DNA from: a virus | Length of the DNA stretch: 24,360 nucleotides | Strand: one strand, 5' to 3' | IMG/VR virus record: IMGVR_UViG_3300029309_000337 | Span: 1-24,360 of that record | Notes under the pieces: model-generated | Told to the model about the DNA's origin: nothing | Databases searched by the model: none | Seen by the model: the letters and a program-made list of their open reading frames with translations, nothing else | Position numbers and translations under genes: made by a program | Part shown: positions 1 to 6,275 of the stretch, piece after piece | Layout of the letters: every line of letters starts with the position of its first letter | How positions within the stretch are numbered: position 1 is the first letter of the stretch

Positions 1-1
1 T

Positions 2-52
2 GTGCAAGAAATGGCAAACTATCAATTAAATCAATACTTATTTAACATTTAG
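2..52 (+). CDS. possible 3' end of a gene entering from the left
   Basis: A plus-strand frame open from the left edge ends at TAG 50-52 and would give the last 16 residues of a protein (…QEMANYQLNQYLFNI). The amino-acid mix is protein-like, but 16 codons are too few to identify anything. A second open frame ends at TAA 43-45. If real, the gene converges on the terminase gene at 99-527, with an AT-rich gap of about 46 bases between them. Minus-strand starts in this stretch give only 4-5 codons, so no downstream partner of the terminase begins here. Confidence 0.25.
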   Translation: MQEMANYQLNQYLFNI

Positions 53-98
53 TAAATAAATAATACCTATTTAATTTAAAATTTATTCATAATTTAGT

Positions 99-527
99 TT
101 ATTTATTGTTCCAACTTATATTAATTGGTTCGTTTTGTGAACCTTTAAGCGTTAAAACTTCGGCTTGTTTACCATATTTTTTACTAGCTAACTTACTAGC
201 CGACCATTGGCTAGAAGCTACAATAATTTTATAAAGATTTACTAAATTTTGTCCGGCCTTGCCGTCTATTTCACCGGATTCAATTTTTGCTTCAAGTTCT
301 AGTCTTTTGTCTTTTAAGTTTGATAATTCTAAATCAATAGCAAGTTCTTTAGATTTTTGGTATCTATCCATCAAATTAGAATCGCTAACTAATTCTTTCC
401 TAAAACTTGTCCAAGTATATTGAATATCTTCCCTTTCAAATATTTGTCTAATAGTTAAACCATCGGCTATCAAATCCAAAATCTTTTCAGCTAATTTATC
501 GGTTAATTTTCTTTTTCTTCCTACCAT
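99..527 (-). CDS. terS: terminase small subunit
   Basis: This 142-residue protein probably recognises the packaging site and hands phage DNA to the large terminase. Residues 8-60 form the helix-turn-helix part with the family's usual 'LTDKLAEKILDLIADG…TIRQIFERED' layout, followed by a long charged helix at about 60-100. Near the C-terminus, 'SASKLASKKYGKQ' (about 109-121) matches the 'KWLASKLxPKKYG' signature of Nu1/terS-like small terminases. AAAGGA lies about 10 bases before the ATG at 527. No large terminase follows on the minus strand, so the usual terS-terL pair is separated or lies outside the window. The family call is recognition from motifs, not a search. Confidence 0.82.
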   Translation of the reverse strand: MVGRKRKLTDKLAEKILDLIADGLTIRQIFEREDIQYTWTSFRKELVSDSNLMDRYQKSKELAIDLELSNLKDKRLELEAKIESGEIDGKAGQNLVNLYKIIVASSQWSASKLASKKYGKQAEVLTLKGSQNEPINISWNNK

Positions 528-547
528 AATTTTAAATCCTTTCTAGG

Positions 548-587
548 GTTGGGGGCGGTAAGAAAGGAAAGAGAACCGCCCTCCAAC
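548..587. repeat. GC-rich imperfect hairpin upstream of terS
   Basis: A strong inverted repeat: GTTGGGGGCGGT (548-559) pairs with ACCGCCCTCCAAC (575-587) with one G-T pair and one bulged C, enclosing a purine-rich 15-base loop (AAGAAAGGAAAGAGA). It stands out in otherwise very AT-rich DNA. No U-run follows on either strand, so it is a poor intrinsic terminator. Its place just upstream of terS makes a packaging-site or mRNA-structure role possible. The pairing is seen directly; the role is inference. Confidence 0.6.
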
Positions 588-588
588 G

Positions 589-649
589 AAGTAGCTACTT
601 AATAAAACATGCGAAAGGGTCTTGCATGTGTGATATTTATACAACACAC
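589..649. repeat. cluster of three further dyad symmetries
   Basis: Directly after the hairpin comes the perfect 12-base palindrome AAGTAGCTACTT (589-600). Next is ACATGC (607-612) facing GCATGT (624-629), then GTGTG (628-632) facing CACAC (645-649). With the hairpin at 548-587, four dyads fill the 132-base gap between terS and the next gene. This could be an operator or packaging site. No protein-coding frame of interest spans the gap. Confidence 0.5.
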
Positions 650-659
650 TGTTACATAA

Positions 660-965
660 TTACCAGTCAAAAAAACCTTTTTTTTCCCTAAATCTTCGCT
701 TGTCAAGGGTAATAGGATTTAGCTTAATTATTTCCTTTTCTAGCATATCGTCAATAATACATTCAACGGTGAACTTACCAAAGCGGCCATTTTCCCAAAT
801 CCAAACCAACTTTCCAACGGACAAGATTCCGGCTTTATATTCTTGATTTAGCTTAATACAAATTTCAACCTTTTCTTTAAAAGTATAAGAATTTTTTTTT
901 GTTGGTTGTAATTCCTTGCCTTTAAAATAGTAAGGCAGGGGGGTTACCGGATAACTATTAGACAT
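660..965 (-). CDS. hypothetical phage protein, second gene after HTH protein
   Basis: This 101-residue basic protein has no family that I recognise. The N-terminus is proline- and tyrosine-containing (PVTPLPYYFKGKEL). The centre (about 28-80) looks like a small mixed alpha/beta or winged-helix fold, including 'VGKLVWIWENGRFGKFTVE' and 'IIDDMLEKEIIKLNP', and the end is aromatic (KKGFFDW). It starts 5 bases after the winged-helix gene 971-1363 ends, so the two are surely cotranscribed. A second DNA-binding or replication accessory role is possible but unproven. Confidence 0.6.
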   Translation of the reverse strand: MSNSYPVTPLPYYFKGKELQPTKKNSYTFKEKVEICIKLNQEYKAGILSVGKLVWIWENGRFGKFTVECIIDDMLEKEIIKLNPITLDKRRFREKKGFFDW

Positions 966-970
966 TTAAA

Positions 971-1363
971 TCAACCCTTAAAACCTTTTAATTTCTTAAA
1001 CCCTTTTATATATTTAGTATTTTGAGTATTAGTATTACTCTTCTTAATACTACCCATTTTTTGGGTAATCGGTTGCCCAAAATTTGGGTAGGGCAATACT
1101 ACTTTATTAGGAATAGCTAATTCATATTTATTGGCGGAAGTCTTTCTAATTACCTTTAAATAACCATATTTTATAAGTTCGGCCTTGCAATTTTGTAAAG
1201 TATTCAAGCTAATCCCCAGCTTTATTAACAGCGTCTTATTTCGTAAAGTCCGGTATTTTTCCGATAAGCTACGCAAATAGCTAAATAATAGCTTTGCATC
1301 ATTTGATAAATCTTCGTCCCAAATCACTTGATTCGGAATCATTGAAAACCCTTTATTTTTCAT
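971..1363 (-). CDS. winged-helix (HTH_36-type) replication/regulatory protein
   Basis: A 130-residue protein. 'FSMIPNQVIWDEDLSNDAKLL' through 'LGISLNTLQNCKAELIKYGYL' follows the HTH_36/RepA-N pattern: a short N-terminal strand, helix, then a helix-turn-helix that binds DNA. The C-terminal third is basic and ends in 'YIKGFKKLKGFKG'. The frame opens at a GTG at 1381, but the ATG at 1363 is preceded by AAAGGG and fits the family's N-terminus, so I start there. Two copies of a palindrome (1051-1070 inside the gene, 1388-1407 just upstream) suggest self-regulation. A role in replication initiation is family knowledge; a plain repressor is also possible. Confidence 0.65.
   Translation of the reverse strand: MKNKGFSMIPNQVIWDEDLSNDAKLLFSYLRSLSEKYRTLRNKTLLIKLGISLNTLQNCKAELIKYGYLKVIRKTSANKYELAIPNKVVLPYPNFGQPITQKMGSIKKSNTNTQNTKYIKGFKKLKGFKG
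1051..1070. repeat. palindrome copy 2, inside HTH gene
   Basis: TACCCATTTTTTGGGTAATC: TACCCA and TGGGTA are inverted around five T. It matches the copy at 1388-1407 at 18 of 20 positions. It is followed at once by another GGG/CCC dyad (CCCAAAATTTGGG, 1076-1088), itself flanked by TTGCCC and GGGCAA. It lies in coding sequence, so codon constraint partly explains it. Confidence 0.5.
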
Positions 1364-1387
1364 AAACCCTTTGCCGGACACCTTATA

Positions 1388-1407
1388 TACCCAATTTTAG
1401 GGTAATC
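1388..1407. promoter_or_regulatory. candidate operator upstream of the HTH gene
   Basis: TACCCAATTTTAGGGTAATC: TACCC and GGGTA are inverted around seven bases, 24 bases upstream of the chosen HTH start (1363). It repeats the element at 1051-1070 with two mismatches. Site shape (about 17 bases, two-fold symmetric), duplication, and location at the divergent control region all fit a binding site for the winged-helix protein. Binding is inference. Confidence 0.5.
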
Positions 1408-1525
1408 AAATAAAAAAAATAAAGAACAAACCAAGAACATAGCTATATATTACTTGTATAAGTTTTGTATTATGTTACTTTTATTTATGATTCGTAATTT
1501 ACAAATTAAACAAAAGGAGGGAAAT
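1408..1525. promoter_or_regulatory. divergent control region between left and right early genes
   Basis: This AT-rich stretch separates the minus-strand HTH gene from the plus-strand gene at 1526. It has several promoter-like hexamers (TTGTAT at 1454-1459 and 1465-1470, TATTAT at 1468-1473, TATGAT at 1486-1491), but none is at an ideal spacing, so no promoter can be assigned firmly. The ribosome site of the next gene, AAAGGAGGG (1513-1521), is excellent. Confidence 0.35.
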
Positions 1526-1954
1526 ATGAATCAAGCTACAATAAAAGATTTTATTAAAAATAATAATCTTTCAATAAGTTCAAGTCATTCGGATAGTAAC
1601 CCTAATATGGATAATCAAGACATGAACCATTACAAAGTTACTATTAAAAGAAAGTTCAAGCTAGACGGAAACCATTTAGATACTAGGTACGGCTTTAAAC
1701 AAATGACTATTTTTTATAGTCAAGGTTTTGGCATAGAAGGTGAACCAAAATTAGATTCTGTTTTGGATTGTTTATTGTGCGATTCACTAGGTGTTGACGG
1801 CGAAATATTTGAAGATTTTTGCGATAATTTTGGATATGAAATAGATTCGCCATTAGCTAAAAAATCTTACAACGCTACAATTAAAAATACTAATAAACTT
1901 AAAAATTTATTAGATAATAAATATTACGATTTAATTAAATGTGAAAGGTTATAA
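1526..1954 (+). CDS. conserved phage hypothetical protein
   Basis: A 142-residue, acidic-to-neutral soluble protein and first gene of the rightward early block. AAAGGAGGG ends 4 bases before ATG 1526. An upstream in-frame ATG at 1454 would add a 24-residue hydrophobic piece with no ribosome site and is rejected. After a polar, low-complexity N-terminus (about 1-37) comes a compact domain 'HYKVTIKRKFK…MTIFYSQG…LDSVLDCLLCDSLG…FEDFCDNFGYEIDS…KKSYNATIKNTNKLKNLL'. I recognise this as a widespread phage protein of unknown function. No catalytic motif is evident. Confidence 0.7.
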   Translation: MNQATIKDFIKNNNLSISSSHSDSNPNMDNQDMNHYKVTIKRKFKLDGNHLDTRYGFKQMTIFYSQGFGIEGEPKLDSVLDCLLCDSLGVDGEIFEDFCDNFGYEIDSPLAKKSYNATIKNTNKLKNLLDNKYYDLIKCERL

Positions 1955-1955
1955 T

Positions 1956-2183
1956 ATGAAAAACAAAGATTATACTTCAATTTGTGATATTTTAACAAAA
2001 CAATTAAAGCGTAAATGCTTCCCATTTATGACATTTGGCGAAGTACATAGGTTGAAATATCCACAACATTACAAATACCCCATAGAAAAACACTATAAAC
2101 AACCAAAAAGAAAGACTTTTATATATATAGCTTTAGGGCTTTTAGTTGTATTAGTCTTGTATATTTCATGGCTTTTGATATAA
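1956..2183 (+). CDS. small membrane-anchored protein
   Basis: This 75-residue basic protein has one C-terminal transmembrane segment (IYIALGLLVVLVLYISWLLI, the last 20 residues) after the stretch 'KHYKQPKRKTF'. The positive flank implies that the N-terminal 50 residues stay in the cytoplasm (a tail-anchored layout). AAAGG lies 7 bases before ATG 1956; a GTG at 1941 in frame overlaps the previous gene and is less likely. The function is unknown; an early inner-membrane protein could act in exclusion or host takeover. Confidence 0.6.
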   Translation: MKNKDYTSICDILTKQLKRKCFPFMTFGEVHRLKYPQHYKYPIEKHYKQPKRKTFIYIALGLLVVLVLYISWLLI

Positions 2184-2207
2184 ATAACATAGAAAGGAAT
2201 CAATATT

Positions 2208-2453
2208 ATGCCTAAAAAAATGCAATTTAACCAAAGGGAAATACTAGCGGTTAATAATCCGGAATATTTTACATGTATCAATTGGAAGCCGTTAGGGGAT
2301 AGACAACGATTTGAATACCCTAACAAGCAAGAAGCTATTCAAAAAGGTAAAAGCATTATTAAGCAAGACAATAAAGCTAAAATAATGATTTATGCCGTTA
2401 ATGGTTCTAATATGGCTTTAGTTGATAGCTTTAAGGGTTCGGCATGGAAATAA
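2208..2453 (+). CDS. hypothetical protein
   Basis: An 81-residue basic soluble protein preceded by AAAGGAA. It has no motif I recognise. 'YFTCINWKPLGDRQRFEYPNK' and 'KAKIMIYAVNGSNMALVDSFKG' suggest alternating beta strands around one helix (about 43-57). It sits 3 bases before the methyltransferase gene at 2457 and is probably cotranslated with it. Confidence 0.6.
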   Translation: MPKKMQFNQREILAVNNPEYFTCINWKPLGDRQRFEYPNKQEAIQKGKSIIKQDNKAKIMIYAVNGSNMALVDSFKGSAWK

Positions 2454-2456
2454 TTA

Positions 2457-3413
2457 ATGGCGGAAGATTTTAAACAATCCAAAGAAAATATTCAAGTTGA
2501 TTTATTTGGTAATGAAGTAACCAAAAAATTTGAATTAAGGGATAAATACCTAGAACCGCCATTTTCGGTATTTGATACCAAACAAGGTTCTTGGCAAAGA
2601 AGACGAAATAAATGGAAAGCGTTAGGTATAGAAAGCGAACTAGGGCGAAAGGTTGATGGAGCTCATTTTGCCGGTAGGCATAGACAAGCCGAACGAAGCG
2701 GAAAAAAACCGGCCGAATCTACCCAAAGAATACTAGATGTCGGCGAACATAGTATATTTGATCCGGTTGTTTGTGAATTGGCCTATTTGTGGTTTAGCGG
2801 TAAAGAAAATGCAAGGATATTAGACCCATTCGCAGGGGGTTCGGTTAGGGGTATTGTTGCGGCTACTATGGGGCATGATTATACCGGTATTGAATTACGC
2901 CCTGAACAAGTTGAAAGCAACATTGAACAAGCTAACAAAATTTTTGAAGAAAAAGAAAAGAAGCCCAAATGGATTGTAGGCAATTCAAATAAAATTTTAG
3001 ACAATTTAAATGACGGCGTACAAAGTAATCAATTGGAAGAATTTGATTTTATTTTTAGTTGTCCGCCTTATGGTAATCTTGAAATTTATAGCGATATGCA
3101 AGACGATATTTCTAACATGGAATATCCACAATTTTTAAAAATATACGAATCAATTATTGCAAAGTCATGCAAGATATTAAAACAAGGGGAATTGGCTTGT
3201 TTTGTTGTGGGCGAATTTAGAGATAAAAAAGGATATTATTACGGCTTTGTTCCGGACACAATTAACGCTTTTAAAAAATGTGGAATGAAGCTCTATAATG
3301 AAATTATCTTATTAAATGCCATTGGTTCAGCTAGTGTAAGAGCTAATACTGCAATGAAAAATAGAAAGGTAGTTAAAATACATCAAAATGTATTAGTTTT
3401 TAAAAAGATATGA
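2457..3413 (+). CDS. DNA methyltransferase, SAM motif before catalytic motif
   Basis: This 318-residue enzyme would transfer a methyl group from S-adenosylmethionine to an amino group of adenine or cytosine in DNA. The SAM-binding motif I is 'DPFAGGS' (123-129), an acidic 'TGIELRPEQ' follows, and the catalytic motif IV is 'SCPPYG' (201-206), so the order is I then IV. The N-terminal 60 residues (DLFGNEV…PPFSVFDTKQGSWQRRRNKWK) are a known phage methylase N-terminus and may help in DNA binding. No restriction enzyme is next to it, so self-protection against host restriction, or regulation, is more likely than a restriction-modification pair. It is flanked by tiny genes and shares four bases with the next gene. 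Confidence 0.85.
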   Translation: MAEDFKQSKENIQVDLFGNEVTKKFELRDKYLEPPFSVFDTKQGSWQRRRNKWKALGIESELGRKVDGAHFAGRHRQAERSGKKPAESTQRILDVGEHSIFDPVVCELAYLWFSGKENARILDPFAGGSVRGIVAATMGHDYTGIELRPEQVESNIEQANKIFEEKEKKPKWIVGNSNKILDNLNDGVQSNQLEEFDFIFSCPPYGNLEIYSDMQDDISNMEYPQFLKIYESIIAKSCKILKQGELACFVVGEFRDKKGYYYGFVPDTINAFKKCGMKLYNEIILLNAIGSASVRANTAMKNRKVVKIHQNVLVFKKI

Positions 3414-3577
3414 CAATTAAAAAAGATTTATATGTTTATAGGGTTTTAAATGGAACAAAACGAATCAAAAAAATTAAATTAAGTAAATTATTAAATCATT
3501 TAAATATGGAAGTATTTACAAAAAAATTTTTTGCAACCGAAAAAGAAGCTAAAGATTATATAAAAAATGTTAAATAA
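3410..3577 (+). CDS. small basic hypothetical protein between methyltransferases
   Basis: A 55-residue lysine-rich protein found by hand: its ATG overlaps the preceding stop as ATGA (3410-3413), and its end overlaps the next start (3567) by 11 bases. The sequence 'MTIKKDLYVYRVLNGTKRIKKI' followed by 'FFATEKEAKDYIKN' resembles a single beta-alpha unit in which a cofactor-sized helix ends the protein. The double overlap on both sides strongly supports translation. Function unknown; it may be an accessory of the neighbouring methyltransferases. Confidence 0.6.
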   Translation: MTIKKDLYVYRVLNGTKRIKKIKLSKLLNHLNMEVFTKKFFATEKEAKDYIKNVK

Positions 3578-4187
3578 ATTCTACCATGAAAATTGTATTA
3601 AACGCCTAACAAATAAAAAGTTTAAATATAATTATATTATTACTTCGCCGCCAGACTTTAGCGAAATAGGGCTTTCATTAAAAGAAAGTTATTATACTTG
3701 GATTAAAGGATATATTGAAAATTTTAATCCTATCAATGGTTTTGTTACTATTTGCATAACCGATAGAAGAGGCAACGGCGGTGTAATTACCAAGCATAAG
3801 GAAGTAATAGATGCTTTTCAAAGTATAGGGTGGGAAGTCCATAGTTATAAAATTTGGGTAAAGTCTTTTAATATAGATTTATACAAATTACCTTATCAAC
3901 ATTTAATTACCTTTACACAAAACAAAAGAAAAGTACCGCCAACAAAAAGAATTTTAGAAGATATATTTTGTATTAAACCAAGCGGATTTAAAAATTCTAT
4001 GCCGGTTGAAATATGTTCTAGACATATAAATTGTTTTACCGAACTTGGCGAAGTTGTTTATGATCCTTTTTTAGGTAGCGGCACTACGGCGATAGCTTGT
4101 AAGTTAAATGAAAGAAGATGGGTTGGTTCTGAAATAAATAAAGATATACTTCCTATTATAGAAGAAAGGTTAAAAAATGAAACTTGA
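3567..4187 (+). CDS. DNA methyltransferase, catalytic motif before SAM motif
   Basis: A 206-residue N4/N6 amino-methyltransferase of the beta-type order: catalytic 'TSPPDF' at 26-31 comes first and SAM motif I 'DPFLGSGTT' at 166-174 near the end, with 'WVGSEIN' (motif II) after it and a 'KNSMPVEICSRHI' stretch (motif X-like) just before it. It is short for the class, with little room for a separate target-recognition domain. Catalytic SPPD has Asp where Tyr or Trp is usual, with Phe next; this may mark a subfamily or altered activity. No restriction nuclease accompanies it. Confidence 0.8.
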   Translation: MLNKFYHENCIKRLTNKKFKYNYIITSPPDFSEIGLSLKESYYTWIKGYIENFNPINGFVTICITDRRGNGGVITKHKEVIDAFQSIGWEVHSYKIWVKSFNIDLYKLPYQHLITFTQNKRKVPPTKRILEDIFCIKPSGFKNSMPVEICSRHINCFTELGEVVYDPFLGSGTTAIACKLNERRWVGSEINKDILPIIEERLKNET

Positions 4188-4356
4188 ACAAACTATTGAT
4201 ATTAAAGAAGTAGCAAGATTAACCTTAAAAAATATTTTATCTTCTAAAGGTATTATTTATAAACATTATGAAAACAAATTTAAAAAAAAATCCTATTGCG
4301 AAGACTTTGATAAAAGCATATTACAAATTACGAATAATAAAACCGAAAAAGGGTAA
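4177..4356 (+). CDS. small hypothetical protein after methyltransferase
   Basis: A 59-residue protein found by hand, starting 11 bases before the methyltransferase stop, with AAAGG 8 bases before its ATG. It is a mostly helical, charged N-terminus (MKLEQTIDIKEVARLTLKNI) followed by a lysine-rich middle (about 34-39) and a single Cys. No family recognised. Length, overlap and ribosome site support a real gene. Confidence 0.55.
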   Translation: MKLEQTIDIKEVARLTLKNILSSKGIIYKHYENKFKKKSYCEDFDKSILQITNNKTEKG

Positions 4357-4364
4357 GGGTAGTT

Positions 4365-4427
4365 ATGTTAGAAACAATTATAATAATAGAACTAGCTTTG
4401 ATTAGTTTATATTTTCTTCAAAATTAA
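4365..4427 (+). CDS. possible 20-residue hydrophobic peptide
   Basis: ATG 4365 follows GGGTAAGGGTAG and gives a nearly all-hydrophobic peptide (MLETIIIIELALISLYFLQN) that could span the membrane once. It runs into the convergent oxygenase-like gene, overlapping it by 26 bases on the opposite strand. Small size makes chance equally possible. Confidence 0.3.
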   Translation: MLETIIIIELALISLYFLQN

Positions 4428-5067
4428 TAGTAGCGTTGAAACTAAAAGAAATTCTTTCTTCGTCTTTGTTTGTAGAATTGAATGGATAAACTTGATGTGA
4501 AAGATTATTTGGAAAAAGAATCCAAGTACGCTCCATATCTTTTGGCATAACCCTGTAATTAGAATCATTGAACATACCCTCCGAACCCTCTACAAATTCT
4601 GTATTACCGGAAAAATCATTATGCTCTTTTGCATTTTCCGTAGGAATCATTGATTGCGGAATTTGTAAGTAACCTACGCTTGATAAATGATAATTTTTGT
4701 TTTTTGTGTATTCCGTATGTCTATGAATTGGGTTGTAATCGTTGGGTTTAGATATGACATACCAAGCTGAATTAATTAATATTGATTTTACAGTTTCTTC
4801 TCTAAAATGTGCATTGGTATAAGAAACCATAATAGGGTCAAAGAATTTTCTTTTCCATTTTAACATTATTTCCGGCGAAATTAAATATTCTTCGGCAACA
4901 TGGCCAACAAGTCTTTTTGACCAATCATGGTCTTTTCTTTTTTGTTTGTCTTGTCTTATTTTTTTTAAATCTTCTTTGAAATCTTTAATTAATTCTAAAG
5001 GTAATGTGGCTTTTGCTAATGTAGAACCGAATGGCTTAAAAATTTTAAAATTAATTTTGTCCGTCAT
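4402..5067 (-). CDS. 2OG-Fe(II) oxygenase-like protein
   Basis: This 221-residue protein resembles the putative 2-oxoglutarate/Fe(II) oxygenases common in marine phages (PF13759-like). The likely metal site is 'NPIHRHTE' (112-119; His115, His117, Glu119) with the distal His191 in 'NLSHQVYPF', and Arg205 in 'EERISFSFN' is the expected 2-oxoglutarate anchor. 'ILFPNNL' before the distal His is typical of the jelly-roll core. The N-terminal 100 residues are a basic helical extension. It is the last gene of a five-gene minus-strand operon and shares ATGA with the gene before it. The substrate is unknown; protein, nucleic acid or small metabolite are all open. Confidence 0.65.
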   Translation of the reverse strand: MTDKINFKIFKPFGSTLAKATLPLELIKDFKEDLKKIRQDKQKRKDHDWSKRLVGHVAEEYLISPEIMLKWKRKFFDPIMVSYTNAHFREETVKSILINSAWYVISKPNDYNPIHRHTEYTKNKNYHLSSVGYLQIPQSMIPTENAKEHNDFSGNTEFVEGSEGMFNDSNYRVMPKDMERTWILFPNNLSHQVYPFNSTNKDEERISFSFNATINFEENIN

Positions 5068-5546
5068 AAATCGTTAATGTTGTATAAATCTTTTATAGGA
5101 ATACTCCAGCATTTAGGTCTATCAAGGCCAAAATTTGTGAGGTATTTATCTTCTAGCTTTGTAAAATATGGAAACCAACCTTGTATTGTATAGGTGTGAT
5201 TGCCCTCATAAGTAATCAAAACATATCTACCCTTTTTTTCTATTGGCCTTATAATTAGAGTATTGTTTTGTTTTCTTTGTTGTGTTCTTATTTCAATATC
5301 CTTACCAACATCAGCTTTATCGTAACGGCTATAAGTATCGGTATAACTACCATTAAAAAAAACATTTTTACCTTTACAATATGCAACTTCGCCCATTGCT
5401 CCAATAATTCCTAAAGATAATGTTTTTTCTTCCGTACCTTTAAAACCATGCCCAAAAGTTTTTTTCATTTTTATATTTTCAACATATCTTTTATTAGCAA
5501 CTTGCGAAGCCATTTCTATTTCGTAAGGTTCTAATTTGACAATCAA
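5064..5546 (-). CDS. conserved phage protein with D…ExR motif, possibly nuclease-fold
   Basis: A 160-residue protein of a widespread phage family that I recognise by its pattern: an N-terminal helix 'KLEPYEIEMASQVANKR', 'GAMGEVAY' (50-57), then 'DKADVGKDIEIRTQ' (76-89) and 'YTIQGWF'. Glu53, Asp79 and Glu85-x-Arg87 are spaced like a PD-(D/E)XK site with Arg in place of the Lys. Nuclease activity is only a suggestion. The start is TTG 5546, overlapping the MT-A70 stop by four bases; an internal ATG at 5513 has no ribosome site and would remove the conserved N-terminus. Confidence 0.6.
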   Translation of the reverse strand: MIVKLEPYEIEMASQVANKRYVENIKMKKTFGHGFKGTEEKTLSLGIIGAMGEVAYCKGKNVFFNGSYTDTYSRYDKADVGKDIEIRTQQRKQNNTLIIRPIEKKGRYVLITYEGNHTYTIQGWFPYFTKLEDKYLTNFGLDRPKCWSIPIKDLYNINDL

Positions 5547-6100
5547 ACTTCGTTACCCCAACAATCCCAACCTTTAACCTTTTGCCTAGCAAACAATTCA
5601 ATTCTTGGTAAATCGCCGCAAAGATTTACAATGTTAGTTCTAATAATATCCGGTTTTCTTGAATGTTCCCTACGGCTATCAATAACTAATTGTTTTACAT
5701 TTTTATAAAATCTTTTTGGTTTACCTTTAGTAGCTAACAAACAAATTTCAGGGTTAGCCCTTGTCCAATAACCTAATCCCATAAAGAAATTATCATTTGT
5801 TTTATTTTTTTTAGCCCATGTAAAAGCGATTGTTTTATATTTAAATCCCCATTGTTTAAGTAACTTAAAAGATTTTTCCAAAAAAGGATCAGTAACCCAC
5901 ATAAACAAACAACAATCCATATCAGCAATATCATTGATATTAAGAGCCAATAAATCGTTAAATTCCATGCAAGAATAATGTTTGGTAGCGTTACGGTCTT
6001 CACCTTTTTTAGAATAACTTTTAAAATACCAGGGTGGGTCAGCATAAATAATTTTATATTTCTTTGAAACTTTTAATATCTTCTTGTCTTCTTTTTTCAT
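5543..6100 (-). CDS. MT-A70 family adenine methyltransferase
   Basis: This 185-residue enzyme probably methylates adenine N6 in DNA (phage members) using SAM. The catalytic 'DPPW' is at 21-24 in 'IIYADPPWYF', followed by 'CLFMWVTDPFLEKSFKLLKQWGFKY', the family's TxWxK-like stretch 'FTWAKKN', 'GYWTRANPEICLLATKG', and the final 'ELFARQKVKGWDCWGNEV', all standard MT-A70 blocks. AAGGAG lies 8 bases before ATG 6100, so this start is preferred to ATG 6118. It overlaps its neighbours on both sides. It is the third methyltransferase in 3.7 kb. Confidence 0.9.
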   Translation of the reverse strand: MKKEDKKILKVSKKYKIIYADPPWYFKSYSKKGEDRNATKHYSCMEFNDLLALNINDIADMDCCLFMWVTDPFLEKSFKLLKQWGFKYKTIAFTWAKKNKTNDNFFMGLGYWTRANPEICLLATKGKPKRFYKNVKQLVIDSRREHSRKPDIIRTNIVNLCGDLPRIELFARQKVKGWDCWGNEV

Positions 6101-6275
6101 CTTCAAGCTCCTTTTCATTTACCATATTTTTTTCATATTTTTTTAACGATGTTTTAGTTCCTGAAAATCTTTTCCACCAACATTCAGCGCAGTAATCCCT
6201 ATGATTTTCAACAACATCAGCTTTGTTATCACAACTAAGTACACTACAAATTGTTATATCACCGTAAATATTCAT
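6054..6275 (-). CDS. small zinc-ribbon-like protein
   Basis: A 73-residue protein with paired cysteines 'CSVLSC' (10-15) and 'YCAEC' (28-32) and an intervening His25, a likely single zinc site in the first half. The second half is highly charged (KKYEKNMVNEKELEDEKRRQED) and probably a helix. Its 3' end overlaps the MT-A70 gene by 47 bases, and the ribosome site of MT-A70 lies inside it. Nucleic-acid or protein binding is typical of such ribbons. Not assignable to a specific family. Confidence 0.6.
   Translation of the reverse strand: MNIYGDITICSVLSCDNKADVVENHRDYCAECWWKRFSGTKTSLKKYEKNMVNEKELEDEKRRQEDIKSFKEI

Noticed and set aside
2093-2326. 77-codon minus-strand frame opposite two plus-strand genes
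   Set aside because: It spans the boundary between two supported plus-strand genes and has no ribosome site or recognisable pattern.
5773-6045. Open frame of 90 codons on the minus strand inside the MT-A70 gene
   Set aside because: It lies wholly within the MT-A70 coding sequence, which has all the family motifs; the translated product is hydrophobic noise.
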